Assembly: GCF_004798865.1 (NCBI RefSeq)
Contig: NW_025336598.1
Location: 36,858,769 to 36,922,768, forward strand
Direction: 5' to 3'
DNA from: Varanus komodoensis
Lineage: Eukaryota > Chordata > Lepidosauria > Squamata > Varanidae
DNA length: 64,000 bases
Shown here: piece by piece, positions 12,507 to 22,211 of the stretch
How the letters are laid out: the number at the start of each line of letters is the position of its first letter
How positions within the stretch are numbered: the stretch's first letter is position 1
Notes under the pieces: generated by a model
The model's input: the letters and a program-made list of their open reading frames with translations, nothing else
The model's database searches: none
What the model was told of the DNA's origin: nothing
Made by a program: the position numbers and the translations under genes

Positions 12507-12557
12507 CACTATACCTTATCCAATGTGATAAGGTATCCAATGTGATAAGGTATAGTG
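12507..12557. repeat. Small inverted repeat with internal direct repeat
   Basis: Arms at 12507-12520 (CACTATACCTTATC) and 12544-12557 (GATAAGGTATAGTG) are perfect 14-bp reverse complements. Between them a second GATAAGGTAT copy follows CCAATGT, so the unit CCAATGTGATAAGGTAT is tandemly doubled. It lies in intron 1 of KCNJ3. No function is evident. Confidence 0.8.
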
Positions 12558-12894
12558 CCAAAGGCACCTATTTTGCACATAATGCTAATCTATGGTTTGT
12601 TTAAACCATGGCTTATGAATTTGTCTGGCAGATGATAAAAAACACTTGGTCATTTTTCCCCATCCCCGGGTTGTTTGTTGCTTTGCTGTATCCTAACTCT
12701 CTTTCTTCCTGCATCCTAACTGCCTTTGCAGCACTGCAATACCAACATGTGAAAAAAACAAGGGTTTTGGACTTCCCCTGCTTAATTCCTCCATAGCCTG
12801 GTGAAACAACCTATGATTCTAGATTTGCATACAGGACAACCTATAGACTGAACAGCCCACAGTACACAACCCAGTAACATGGGTTCCCTTCAGC

Positions 12895-13125
12895 AATTAT
12901 TTACTGTTACATTTATGTCCCACGTTTTCATATTTCAGTCAATCCAAGGCATATTACACATTCTCTCTCCATTTTATTGCCCCAATAACCCTATGAAACT
13001 GAGAGTCAGTGACAGACCCAAAGTCACCCAGCGAGTTCCATGGCCAAGAGAAAACAAGAACCCAGGTCTTCCAAGTCACAGTTCAACACTCTAACCACTA
13101 CACACACTGGCTCTTACCACTACAC
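12895..13125 (-). mobile_element. Degraded MIR/CORE-like tRNA SINE
   Basis: In reverse orientation it carries a tRNA-like head (AGTGTGTGTAGTGGTTAGAG-like, from CTCTAACCACTACACACAC at 13090-13108), then the complement of GACCCAAAGTCACCCAGC and of ATTGCCCCAATAACCCTATG, the core and tail pattern shared with the better copies at 53.1 and 57.0 kb. It is clearly older than those copies. Confidence 0.7.
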
Positions 13126-16100
13126 CAGAACCCATAATTAATCCACTGATCTGGGTTTGCACATAATGACATTTCACAATTCAACAAACCAGAGTAAATT
13201 AAACCATGGTGTGTCCATTCCATGTGAACCAGGTCAATAAATGAACAGGAAGATAATTGACAAAATAGATTCAAGATCTCATTCTTGGGTAAGAATCTGT
13301 GTCTGTGGCTATAAAAGTGAAAGGCATAGATTTGATAGTCTTTAAATCCAAATTTGTTCAACCAAAGAATTGTTTTCAATAGATATATATCCCAGCTTTC
13401 TTTGTGTTTAGGAGTGAGGGAAAAATGTATTTGCCAGTTTCTCACCAGATCTAGATTTTTTTTTGTCTCCTAGCAAGGGTTTCAGCTACGTTATACTAAA
13501 TCGCATTTGTTACTTCCTAAGAAAATCCTTTATTTCAGCCTAAATTACAGTGTATTTTCCTTGGGCTCCTTCCATTCCTTATTTCAGTTTACATATGCAA
13601 CACACAAAACTTCTGTGCATGTGTGACCTCTGAAAAGAAGCACAGCTTAAGCTATCCTATCGTATCATGTCCAAAAGGCACAAAGTATCTAAAATGTGTG
13701 TATGGATTTAGTACATTAAATTAATCCTTAATATTTTGGGTTTAAGTTCTTGTTTCATAATTGTATATAGCATATTCAATAAATAAAAATATTAGTAAAA
13801 TCTTATGGAAGGAATAAGATAGTACTTAGGCAACAAATACTGCATAGATATGTGACTAAAAGGTGCGTTGCCTTCCTTAAAGTTGATCATATTGTTGGAA
13901 CTGCAGTGTAACTTTTAAAGTAGCTTCAGCTGTTTAGTAAATTGTATGCAGAGGCATGTCAGTGTTACAGAGAGGAGCAACTTTATAATGTATCAATCAA
14001 CACAGTAATTGGTGTGCAATGCAAATCTGAACTCAGGGAAATAATTAATTAACACTCAAGGTTCTGCTAAATTCCATAGTTTGTTCTATGTAATTGGTTA
14101 TTACAGCTTGATTATAAAATCTCATAAATAATGAAAGTGCACACTGTGGTATACATTATGCCCCTAAAGACTAGACAAAAACTAATGAGAATATTTCACC
14201 TATAATTTATTTTGTCATTTTAAATTACTGATAGAAGAATAAACTTGCACTTTGCATGACAAGTGGAAAGTGGTTACTACAATTAATATTAATAGAACTT
14301 TCCAATTTGAAAAATCTGTAAGAACATCTTTTGGAAATAAGTACTGCAAAGTTTCTTCATACGTTATATGTCACAGTTACGGCTATCATCCATATAAAGT
14401 AACAAAGAAAACTTCGTACTGACTCGGCTGAAGGAGGGTTTCCTGGTGGTTTCCAACTTGCTAAATTTCTCATGATTTCCTTAGTATATTTTCACCATTC
14501 AGTCAATGAGTACAGGTCACAGAATCTACTACTTCTTGACCGAACAAAATCTATTGCACCAACTAAACTGTAAACCTATGACTTTTATCTTCATCTTACA
14601 TCTGTTTTCACCCAATGATGGGGCATCATGTTTAAAAGTCAGAGCTCCATTAGTAAAAAAAAAAAGTTAACATTATTGACTAAAGATCCCATCCAGCAAA
14701 CATGCTGGACTCAACAGGTTACCTCACAGAATTCATATGTCTGACACTTAAATCATTCATTCATAAACCAGTGAAGTCAATGGATGTGCATCAACTCTAA
14801 ATGCAAGGCAGATAGCATAGTAAGTCTCAATGAAAACTGTCATGGGGTTGGATCCAATTATGGCTTTCCACTCGTACAAGAATTTCCAACAGCTATGCCT
14901 CTCCCACCCCCCCCACCCCACCCCCAAAAAGGAGCCTAATTTGGCTGCTTAAAACAGATTTTGGAATGGAAAGAAAAGAGAAGCAAGACCCATTGTATTA
15001 GGGGCAAATTTTCATCTTTGCAATATATTTAAAAATTTACAGAAGATAATACTACTGCTATTTCTATTCTTCTGCCATGCATCTTATGTTGAACCCCTTC
15101 CCATTAGAGTTGGCATTACAGTGATGTTAGCAGCAACTACGGTTAGTCCGGACCAGTTTGCAAACCTGCATGTAACCATGATTGTAATCTATGATTTGGC
15201 AGGGAGAGAGGAACATGCAAGCCCACAGGGCAGTTCTGAGAGCTAGGAGATCAATCAGCATTGCATTTCACCAGGCCAATGTGGCACAAACAATCTTTTT
15301 TTTTTTTTTTGATACTGTACATAACAAAGTACAAAGCAGAAAGTATTGAACTAGATTTCCTTTTAGGCTATACAGCAGATATAATCTTCTACACACTGAG
15401 TCACTCAAAGACAGAGATAAGACAAATCTGCACCCATCGTGTTTTGGAGTGTTCAAAGAACTTGGTACTTTTAAACAAATGAACTGCATACATACTTTAG
15501 CTCCTGGAAATATGTTTTTTCTTAGGATTTTGATCAAATTTAGATTGTGGATCAAGTTTATCTCAGCAGTATCAAAAGAAAGGCAAACCGATATTAAGAA
15601 TGTATAAAATATCTTAAATTTTTATTGGTCTTTGGAAGATATATGAAATAATGACATCCCAAAGAACAACACATATTTTTTGAAGCTTGGCCTTCACTGA
15701 ATGTAGAAAACTACCTTTATGGTCCGAGGTTATTATTTTTTTATGACAGATCAATACTTTTGATGAAAGGTGTCAACTCTGAAAAAATATTTTATTCCTG
15801 TTCTTTGAAGAAATACTAAATATAGCCTGCACACTTCAAGTGGCAACTGTATGATAATGCAAAATATCTATTGGGTTGGAACAAAAAGGTGGTTTAATGA
15901 GTTTCTACAATGACACAGGACAACTTTTGCTGGTGAACTATTTCAGGTTCTACTACAAGAAGTGTAAGGGAGGAGGGGGAATGCCTTAGTTTTAAAGGCT
16001 ATGGACAGGAAAAAGCTTAACGTGAATTCAGATTACAACCTAAAATGAGAAATGCAACCTTAACTGAGGAAGAGGCCAGGAAATCTGTGTTTAAGGGGAA

Positions 16101-16437
16101 AGAACATAGCAGGGAGGCAGCACTGTGAAGCCTTTAAAGAGAAAGGAACCCGAAGCAGATGTGCAGCAGTAGGAAGCATGGAAGAGGCGTGCTGGGAAAT
16201 AGCAAGGCAAATGCAATGGTGCTGGGAAAACCAATGCAAAGAATGTGCTGAGCGTTTTCTAGAAGAATGAATGGATGCAAAGGAGACACTAATGCACAGA
16301 TGGGTAAAAGGAGGGAAAGGCATATGCATGCTTTCCGGAGGAGAAGAAAGGCATGGAAAGATGTGGGTGAACTTACAAAATCAAGATCACACATACAGAT
16401 CACGCATGTGTGCTTAATAGAGAGAGCTTGAACTTAC

Positions 16438-17118
16438 TTTGAGGAGTTTGCAGCGGATCTGAGCAGAGACCATGTGGCTGTTGCGGAGGTTGCCCACCCT
16501 GAACATGAGGGTAAGTTTGCCATCCCTCATGGAGATGGCAGCGTGTTCACTGAACATCAGTGTCTCTGCCCGTTTCTTAGGTTGGGACATCTTGATGAAC
16601 ATACAGCCAATGAGAAACGCATCCACAATGGAGCCCAGGATGGACTGGAAGAGGAAGAGGATGATGCCCTCCGGACATTTGTCCGTAATGTATCGGTAGC
16701 CATAGCCAATGGTAGCCTCTGTCTCGATAAAGAAGAGGAAGGCAGAGGGGAAGTTGTAGACGTTGGCCACACAGGGGGTGTACTTTTCATCGTGGGCTTT
16801 GTTCAGGTCACCCCGCATGTAGGCAATGACCCACCACATGGAGGCCATAAAAAGCCAGGCCACGGTGTAGGTGAGGATGAAGATGAAGAGGTTCCAACGC
16901 CACTTGAGGTCCACCAGGGTGGTGAAGAGGTCGGACAGGTAGCGGCTGGTCTCGCTGCCCAGGTTGCCATGCTGCACGTTGCACCTGCCGTTCTTGTCCA
17001 CGAACCGCTGGCGCTTCTTCTTCGGAGCCGACGCCTGCTGCTGGTGGAAGCCTGAGCTGCTGGACGAGGTGGTCACGACCTGGTAATCGTCCCCGAATTT
17101 CCTTCGGAGTGCAGACAT
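16438..17118 (-). CDS. KCNJ3: KCNJ3 coding exon 1 (GIRK1/Kir3.1 potassium channel, residues 1-227)
   Basis: This exon encodes the N-terminal 227 residues of GIRK1, the subunit that joins GIRK2 or GIRK4 in plasma-membrane channels opened by G-beta-gamma after muscarinic, GABA-B, opioid and similar receptor signals. From the start the protein reads [15 protein letters not shown], as in known GIRK1 proteins. M1 spans about residues 74-100. The pore helix reads [10 protein letters not shown] (125-134), with F130 at the phenylalanine position typical of GIRK1 (human F137), then the TIGYG filter at 136-140. M2 spans about 151-176 and carries D166, the rectification residue (human D173). KKR at 181-183 is the PIP2-contact stretch after M2. 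N210 sits where sodium-sensitive GIRKs carry Asp. The ATG at 17116-17118 has A at -3 and is the first in-frame ATG. The exon ends in a Lys codon followed by a GTAAGT donor. The N-terminal linker is seven residues shorter than in human, and the human N119 glycosylation sequon is absent (EKYT here). Family assignment is certain from near-identity to the remembered human protein. Confidence 0.98.
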
Positions 17119-17167
17119 AATACGGAGAGGCGAGCCAGAGTCCCCGATCTGCAGTCCGTCGCCGCCG

Positions 17168-17190
17168 GAGAGGAGGAGGAGGAGGAGGAG
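17168..17190. repeat. GGA triplet repeat next to the KCNJ3 start
   Basis: About seven GGA/GAG units lie 50 bp upstream of the KCNJ3 start codon, inside the probable 5' UTR. On the coding strand this is a CTC/TCC tract. Such tracts vary in length between individuals. Confidence 0.85.
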
Positions 17191-18473
17191 GTGGGATACT
17201 TCGCTCTTCTCCTCACTTCCCCTCTGCCCCTTCCCCTCTACTCCTTCGCCTATTCTTGTCGCACTCCCTCTGGGCCGTGTGTAGTTTCCTCCGACTTTTA
17301 TTGCCCTTCCGGACTCGCGGTGCACCCCCCGACTCTTACGGGCCACCCCCTTTCCCCACCCCCCTCCACCCCCTCTTCGTCAAGAGACTCGCTCTTCCCT
17401 CGCCCTGCCCTCCTCCCCACTCAGAGCCAGGGCCCCGCGGAGGGCAGCACCGCCGGCGTAGCGTTACCTGGCAGCATCTCAATCCGGCGCTCCGGGAAGT
17501 TAGGAGAGGTGGGAGCGAGCGGACGCGGGCGCAAACTGGCCGCAGTCAGCCAGACGGGCAGTCGATTTTGGCGCAGTTCCGCCTCCTCCCCTCGGCGGGG
17601 CTGAGGACCGGGCACAAAGGCATCCTAGCCAGGGTCGTCTTCTCCCCCCCCCCCCGCCCCGCGCAGCCGCCGCCGCCGCTCGAGGAGCAGCACCCCCGCC
17701 ACGAGCCCCCGCGGCCCCGACCTCACCGCGGGGCCGCGCTCCCCTCCTGCCCGCCTTCGCGCCCGATCCCCGCCGGCAGCCCCCGGAGGCGCTTCTGCCC
17801 GCCCTTCCCCGCGGCTCCCTCGCTTGGAACGGGCTCGCCTGCCCGGCAGGACGCGAAGGAAACGCCCGGGCGGAGAGCAGCGAGCAGAGCCGCGGGGCGC
17901 CGCGCAGCCTCAGCCCCAGCCCCTAGCGGGAGGCAGCGACTTCGTTGCGCCGGAGGAGTTGCTCCGTGGGCGCGAGCGGGCGCGTGCGTGCGGGCGGGCG
18001 GGCGTGTGCGCGTGTGTGTGTGTGCGCGGCGTGCTAGCCCCTGGCGGGGTGCTTGTGAGACCGAGTCCTTAGCCGTGCCTTCCCACGAACTGGGGGCGGT
18101 GGGGGGGGCCGTGGCTCGTCCACCCGTTCCGCGTCCCTCGCCTGCTGAGGAGCCCGCCAGGAGGACGGCGCACTGTGGAAAAAGCACGGAGGGGAGGCGA
18201 TGGATCTCGCTATCCTTCCCTGCCGGACCGCCAGGCTTGCTTTTCCTCTTTCTTTTTGCTTTCCTTCCCTCTCTCTCTCTCTCTCCCCCGAGCGCGCACG
18301 CATGCACACGCGCACACGCCCCGCACCTCTGTCTCAGGACGTGAAATTTAAACAAATAAGCAAGCCATTGTGTGGCTTGTCAGCGTGCGCGCAGAACGGG
18401 GCTCCCGCCGTCATCTTTTCCTCCTCATGGTCGCGGGAGGCGTGAGGCTGCGGGGCGACTTGCGCGCTGGAGT

Positions 18474-18495
18474 GCGGCGGCGGCGGCGGCGGCGG
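18474..18495. repeat. CGG triplet repeat in the CpG island
   Basis: About seven uninterrupted CGG units occur in the distal part of the CpG-rich block upstream of KCNJ3. Whether it lies in transcribed sequence is not known. Confidence 0.85.
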
Positions 18496-18850
18496 ACGAC
18501 GACTGCGCCTCGCTGCGTGCGTGCAAGTTGATGCGCGCGGTGATCCGCAGACCTTCGCCTTGGCCCCGCCTGTCCCTCGCCGGCTCCCCCGCGCCTCGCA
18601 CCGCCGCCGCCACCTCCCGCCTGCGTTGGCTCCGTCGTCCGCTCTGCAGCGCCAAAGGCGGCGGCGCCCCCCGCCCAAGGCCCCCTGGCCCTTCCTGCGG
18701 CCCTCGCCAGTCAGCGGCGAAGCCCCTCCGCTGCCTGCCCGCCCGCCTTCAGCCCTCGCTCCCGAAGAGAGCAACGACCGCTGTCGCCAAGGAGGCGAGT
18801 GTGCTGCGGGAGAGCGAAGAATCTCAGGCGTGCACACAGGATCTTAAACG

Positions 18851-19925
18851 TAAAAGGATGGGACGCAGAGCGGAGTCTCCCTGGGGTTCATACTGAAGTG
18901 GGCGTGGGTAAAAGTCAAATCCTTTCAGTGGGGGGAAAAAGACTGCCGGGGTTGAGGCTTCCTATTCTGCAACGCTGCCAGCTGCAAACATTCCCTTCTG
19001 TCGAAGAAGAAGAATCAAATGCATCGAGATTCTAACACTGCACCACCGCTAAAGATCATCCCATATCCTAAAGAATTATGTTCGCCTGCTTCTGGGAATG
19101 GAATTACTTTGTGTAGATCGTGATCCTCAGATATCTTTGCACTACAAGGCCCAGACTTACTGGGTGGGGCGGGGACTCTCCCTGGAGGTTTTCCATGGGC
19201 CATACAGGGGCAGCAGAATGAGAGATGGCCATTGGATCAGCGCGGGAAGGAGAGAGTTGCAAAGGTGGCATTTTGCTCCCAGCCCTCTGAAACTTATGTT
19301 GCAGTTCTCTGCATTGGTCAGGTAGAACTGGTGAGAAAACTGACTGGGACTGGACATGGGCGCCAGTATTAAAAATGTTCCCCTGAGGCACCCAGAATAT
19401 CTAAAGTTGGGCACTAACTTCTGTACCAGAGAAGTGAGGATATTCCCAGAATTGCCTTGGGCGGTGAGTTTGGGGGGCGGGGGGCACCCCCAAGAAGAAG
19501 GATTCAGATGTGTTGAATGGTTTTAATTGTTTTTATATATGATGGAAACTGTATATTTTAAACCCTAATTGGGTATCCATTCTGTTGTCTGAAATACTTT
19601 TGAAGTTTGTAATGTTTACATAACATGATTATATTTCATTTGTAAATTCTTATCCCTGGATTATTTTCTGTATGAAAAGCAAAAAAAAAAAAAAAAAAAA
19701 GAACCCACAGAAATCAAGTTGGGGCCAGATACCTGCTTTGTAGTGACTCATGGGCTTTACACATTAAGCTTCATGTAACAATAGCCTAGCTGGTGAGTAG
19801 ATACATTTTTTCCATTTTTCTAAATTCACCACTTCATTTGCAACATTCATATGGGTATCCCATCCATCACAGCTTGCAGCCATAGGATTAGGCAGAGCGA
19901 GGGTGCTGGGGGCCATAAGCAAGCA
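18851..19925. other. Non-coding upstream flank of KCNJ3
   Basis: Moderate-GC sequence leads out of the CpG island, then becomes AT-rich. It ends with a 20-base A run (19681-19700). I looked for a retrocopy ending at that A run and recognised no gene in the preceding sequence. No coding or repeat feature can be supported. Confidence 0.5.
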
Positions 19926-19929
19926 GGAA

Positions 19930-20165
19930 GTGGTGTTTATTTATTTATTTAAATTCTGCTTTTTTCCCTTTCAGGGAAGTCAAGGCGGCTTACATAATTC
20001 ACCTCCTCTTCTCCATCTTATCCCCACAACGACAACCCTGTGAGGTAGGTTGGGCTGAGAGGCAGTGACTGGTTCAAAGTCACCCGGTGACCTTCATGGT
20101 GGAATGGAAATTAGAACCATCTGAGTCCCGGCACCCCACTCTTCACCACTACACCACACTGGTTT
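19930..20165 (-). mobile_element. MIR/CORE-like tRNA SINE, reverse orientation
   Basis: Read on the minus strand it starts CCAGTGTGGTGTAGTGGT (from 20145-20162), a polymerase III A-box-type head, followed by core sequence (complement of CAAAGTCACC and CCTGTGAGGTAGGTTGGGCT at 20038-20057) and an ATAAATAAATAAA tail (complement of 19938-19951). All the main parts are present and moderately diverged. Confidence 0.85.
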
Positions 20166-20409
20166 TGTGTGCTTGAATGTGTCCCTTGGGTGGAGTTGTG
20201 GATGCCCCATCGCTGCCCTGTGTCCACTGACCGAGGTTTCTGTGGTAGAAACTGCCATCCTCTCGGCCATGGCCAAGTAGAATCCAGCTGCCCATCTGGT
20301 CAGTACTTGACCTTGGAGGTGCATGGTTCAGTTCTACATCTCCAGCATTACGGCCGGGCTGCTCTCACCACAATTTTAGAAGAGCCCTGCTTCCTGAGTT
20401 TTTTAAAAA

Positions 20410-20555
20410 ATGATAATGGCGGTGATTATTGCATCTATCGCCTGACATTCTTCCTCCTCCAAGGAACCCAGAGTGGATTCCTCACAACAGTCCTGTGAGG
20501 TAGGTTGGGCAGAGAGTCCCACTCCAACACTCAAACCACTCCAAAGCACTGCCCC
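20410..20555 (-). mobile_element. Partial MIR/CORE-like SINE, reverse orientation
   Basis: It shares CAGTCCTGTGAGGTAGGTTGGGC (about 20489-20511) and the preceding GGATTCCTCACAAC stretch with the core and tail of the neighbouring SINEs at 19.93 and 20.57 kb. The tRNA head is degraded or missing. Three copies of this family, all in the same orientation, lie within 870 bp. Confidence 0.65.
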
Positions 20556-20564
20556 CATCTGTCT

Positions 20565-20795
20565 ATCTATCTATTATATTTATATCCTGGTTCTGTCTTA
20601 CAATGAACTCAAAGTGGCTTACGTCATTCTCCCCCCCCCAGTCTTATCCCTACAGCAACAGCCCTGTGAGGTAGGTTGGGCTGAGAGTCTGTGACTGCCA
20701 CCTAGTTGGCACCATGGCCAAGCAGGGACTAGATCCCAGGTCGTCTGAGTCCCGGTCCCGCACTCCTAACCACTACCCTGTGCTGACCCCCTAAT
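20565..20795 (-). mobile_element. MIR/CORE-like tRNA SINE, reverse orientation
   Basis: The segment contains CCTGTGAGGTAGGTTGGGCT and GAGAGTCTGTGACTG, then ACCATGGCCAAGCAGGGACT and CTAACCACTACCCTGTGCTG, which is the reversed tRNA head. The tail side (about 20570-20640) resembles TTTATATCCTG plus the ACTCAAAGTGGCTTACGTCA tail motif. Nearly full length. Confidence 0.82.
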
Positions 20796-21479
20796 ATATC
20801 TAATACACATTCTGGTTCCCACTGGGGATGGATGCTCTAAGAAACCCACAATCGGGAACCAGGGAAGACATGAGCCACCTGGCTTGAGTCCACCTGCTCC
20901 CACCAAAGTAGTTCAAAGATAAGCTGAAAAAAAAGTTTTTCTTTCTCCGCTTTATTTTTTGTTACATTTTTATTTGACATAAACTTATGACGTAGAATAC
21001 ATTTGTATCAGCAGCGGTTGGACAAATTCAACATCCTGTAGTCATTGCAGCATACGACACCATTTCAAGTCAAAACACCATTTCAAGCCCACATTCCCAT
21101 ATTATCTAACAAATGATGGATCACCAAGCTTGAGTCATAGTTCCTGTCTTATTTGTTGATCTTGGAAGAACCGTAAATTGCCCATACCATCAGCAGCTAT
21201 GGCTTTCTTGTGGATTCTGTCGACGTGGGCCCCATTTCTCTCCAAACACAGCATTCCCAGCTAGAATGCTCAGACTTGAAATGTGAACTGGGTGGAGAAG
21301 GGGACAGGTTGGAACGTGGCACGGACATGTTAAGGTTAATGAGTGAGATTTGTCAGACAGCTGCTGAGAAACGACTGCCTTGAGTTCAGGGGGAGGGTCT
21401 GGGGGAGGGCCTGAAGGGAAGGAACGCAAATTCAAGCTACGTGAGCAGGCGGGAAGCTCCTTAAGAGTGGAGTCAATCG

Positions 21480-21910
21480 CTTCTTTGCTATTCCTGGATG
21501 ATCATAGTCTGGCCAAGGTGATACGTACATTGGTACTGGTAAGCTGAAGACTGGAGTATTGCCATGTTCTCTCTGTGGGGCTTCCTTTAAGACTGGTCCA
21601 GGAACTGCAACTGGTGTAAAATTCAGTACTCATCTTGCTGAGTGGGCCATGTAACAGCTTTGCTCAGAGAACTCTGCTAGCTGCCAATTATTGGAGTGGA
21701 TTCAAGGGTCGCAGTTGGCATATAGGGCACTAAAGCTGGGACCCCTCTGCCTGTTCCCTGTCATCTGCACATCAAGGCCTCCTGTTGCCCACAAAGTTCC
21801 ATCTACAGGTCACCAGAAGAAATGCTTTTTTTTTTCAGTTGTAGCACCCTGCCTTTGGTGTTTTCTTCCCCACTGCCATAGGACAGGCACACAACTTGAG
21901 GGTGTTTCAG
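21480..21910 (+). mobile_element. L2/CR1-clade LINE relic (3' coding part)
   Basis: The order of motifs follows an L2-type C-terminal region: a LEYCHVLSVGLPL-like stretch near 21553-21590, a QELQLV-like stretch near 21600, CQLLEWIQGSQLAYRALKL near 21690-21735 in place of the usual PVEYRVQFKVLVLTYKAL, and a tail of the coding region near 21810-21900. Highly diverged; the assignment is by pattern. Confidence 0.6.
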
Positions 21911-21984
21911 CTTCTCCTTAAAAAAATATGTTTATGCAGAGATTTTCTGAGTTTAATTCCTATCTTGCATGTGTTTTTGTGTGT

Positions 21985-22100
21985 TTGTTTATATATTTGT
22001 GCATTTATTCTAATGGAGGTTTTAAAGCATTTTGCCTATCACCTTGTGATTTGATAATGGAGGTGATATATAAATATTTAAATAAATTAATAGGTAATAT
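21985..22100 (+). mobile_element. LINE 3' tail remnant
   Basis: The sequence GGAGGTGATATATAAATATTTAAATAAATTAATA near 22060-22094 resembles the 3' ends of CR1/L2 LINEs, in which a GATATAAAT-type box precedes an AAATAAAT microsatellite. It may be the tail of the relic at 21.48-21.91 kb. Confidence 0.5.
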
Positions 22101-22129
22101 TGTCCAATGACTGCCAAGTGTGAGTCTTT

Positions 22130-22210
22130 TGCAGTACAATCCTGTGCATGAATTTCAGTGTGGAAGTTCAATTGGATTGCTCCCAATTAAACAGACTTAG
22201 TGTTGTCTTC
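22130..22210. repeat. Short dispersed repeat (CAATCCTGTGCATG type)
   Basis: It begins GCAGTACAATCCTGTGCATG and continues with TTCAATTGGATTGCTCCCA and ACAGACTTAG, a degenerate form of the module seen near 5.62, 48.61, 54.86 and 62.50 kb. Confidence 0.4.
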
Positions 22211-22211
22211 C

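Larger units (their letters stand above)
6531..16437 (-). other. KCNJ3: KCNJ3 intron 1
   Basis: This is the 9,907-bp phase-0 intron between coding exons 1 and 2, with a GTAAGT donor at the exon 1 side and an AG acceptor at 6531-6532. It contains L2-type LINE relics (about 7.8-8.7 and 9.65-9.78 kb), a degraded tRNA SINE (12.9-13.13 kb) and a small inverted/direct repeat at 12.5 kb. The rest, especially 9.8-12.5 kb and 13.15-16.4 kb, is AT-rich, low in recognisable repeats and has no coding exon I can support. Conserved non-coding elements could be present but cannot be judged from one sequence. Confidence 0.93.
17119..18850 (-). promoter_or_regulatory. KCNJ3: CpG-island promoter and 5' UTR region of KCNJ3
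   Basis: Base composition changes sharply here from AT-rich flanks to GC-rich sequence packed with CpG (for example 17640-18000 and 18440-18780). The block begins just upstream of the KCNJ3 start codon and extends about 1.7 kb. It contains CCGCCC-type GC boxes, a GGA triplet run (about 17168-17190), a C run near 17645, a GT run near 18010, a CT run near 18270, and a CGG triplet run (about 18474-18495). No TATA box stands out, which fits a CpG-island promoter with dispersed start sites. Long open frames on both strands are expected in such GC-rich DNA and none resembles a known protein. The transcription start cannot be placed without RNA data. Confidence 0.8.

Noticed and set aside
16414-16437. 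Seven extra residues after exon 1 (VSSSSLY) before a stop
   Set aside because: This is read-through into intron 1 past a good GTAAGT donor; the true protein continues in exon 2.
16474-17055. 193-codon plus-strand frame opposite KCNJ3 exon 1
   Set aside because: It is the antisense shadow of the conserved channel exon.
17119-17346. In-frame upstream extension of the KCNJ3 reading frame by 76 codons
   Set aside because: The frame is open but begins with GTG, contains no ATG before MSALRRKF, includes a Leu run from the triplet repeat, and has no counterpart in known GIRK1 proteins. The ATG at 17116-17118 is kept as the start.
17440-17710. REST/NRSF (RE1) binding site in the promoter (CAGCACC motifs near 17444 and 17688)
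   Set aside because: Only the left half-site matches; the right half of the consensus is absent at the required spacing.
17190-18900. Long open frames on both strands in the CpG island (up to 362 codons)
   Set aside because: GC-rich DNA has few stop codons. The frames are Pro/Arg/Ala-rich, overlap each other on both strands, and match no protein I know.
19400-19705. Processed pseudogene ending at the 20-base A run
   Set aside because: No recognisable gene sequence or polyadenylation signal at the right distance precedes the A run, and no target duplication was found.
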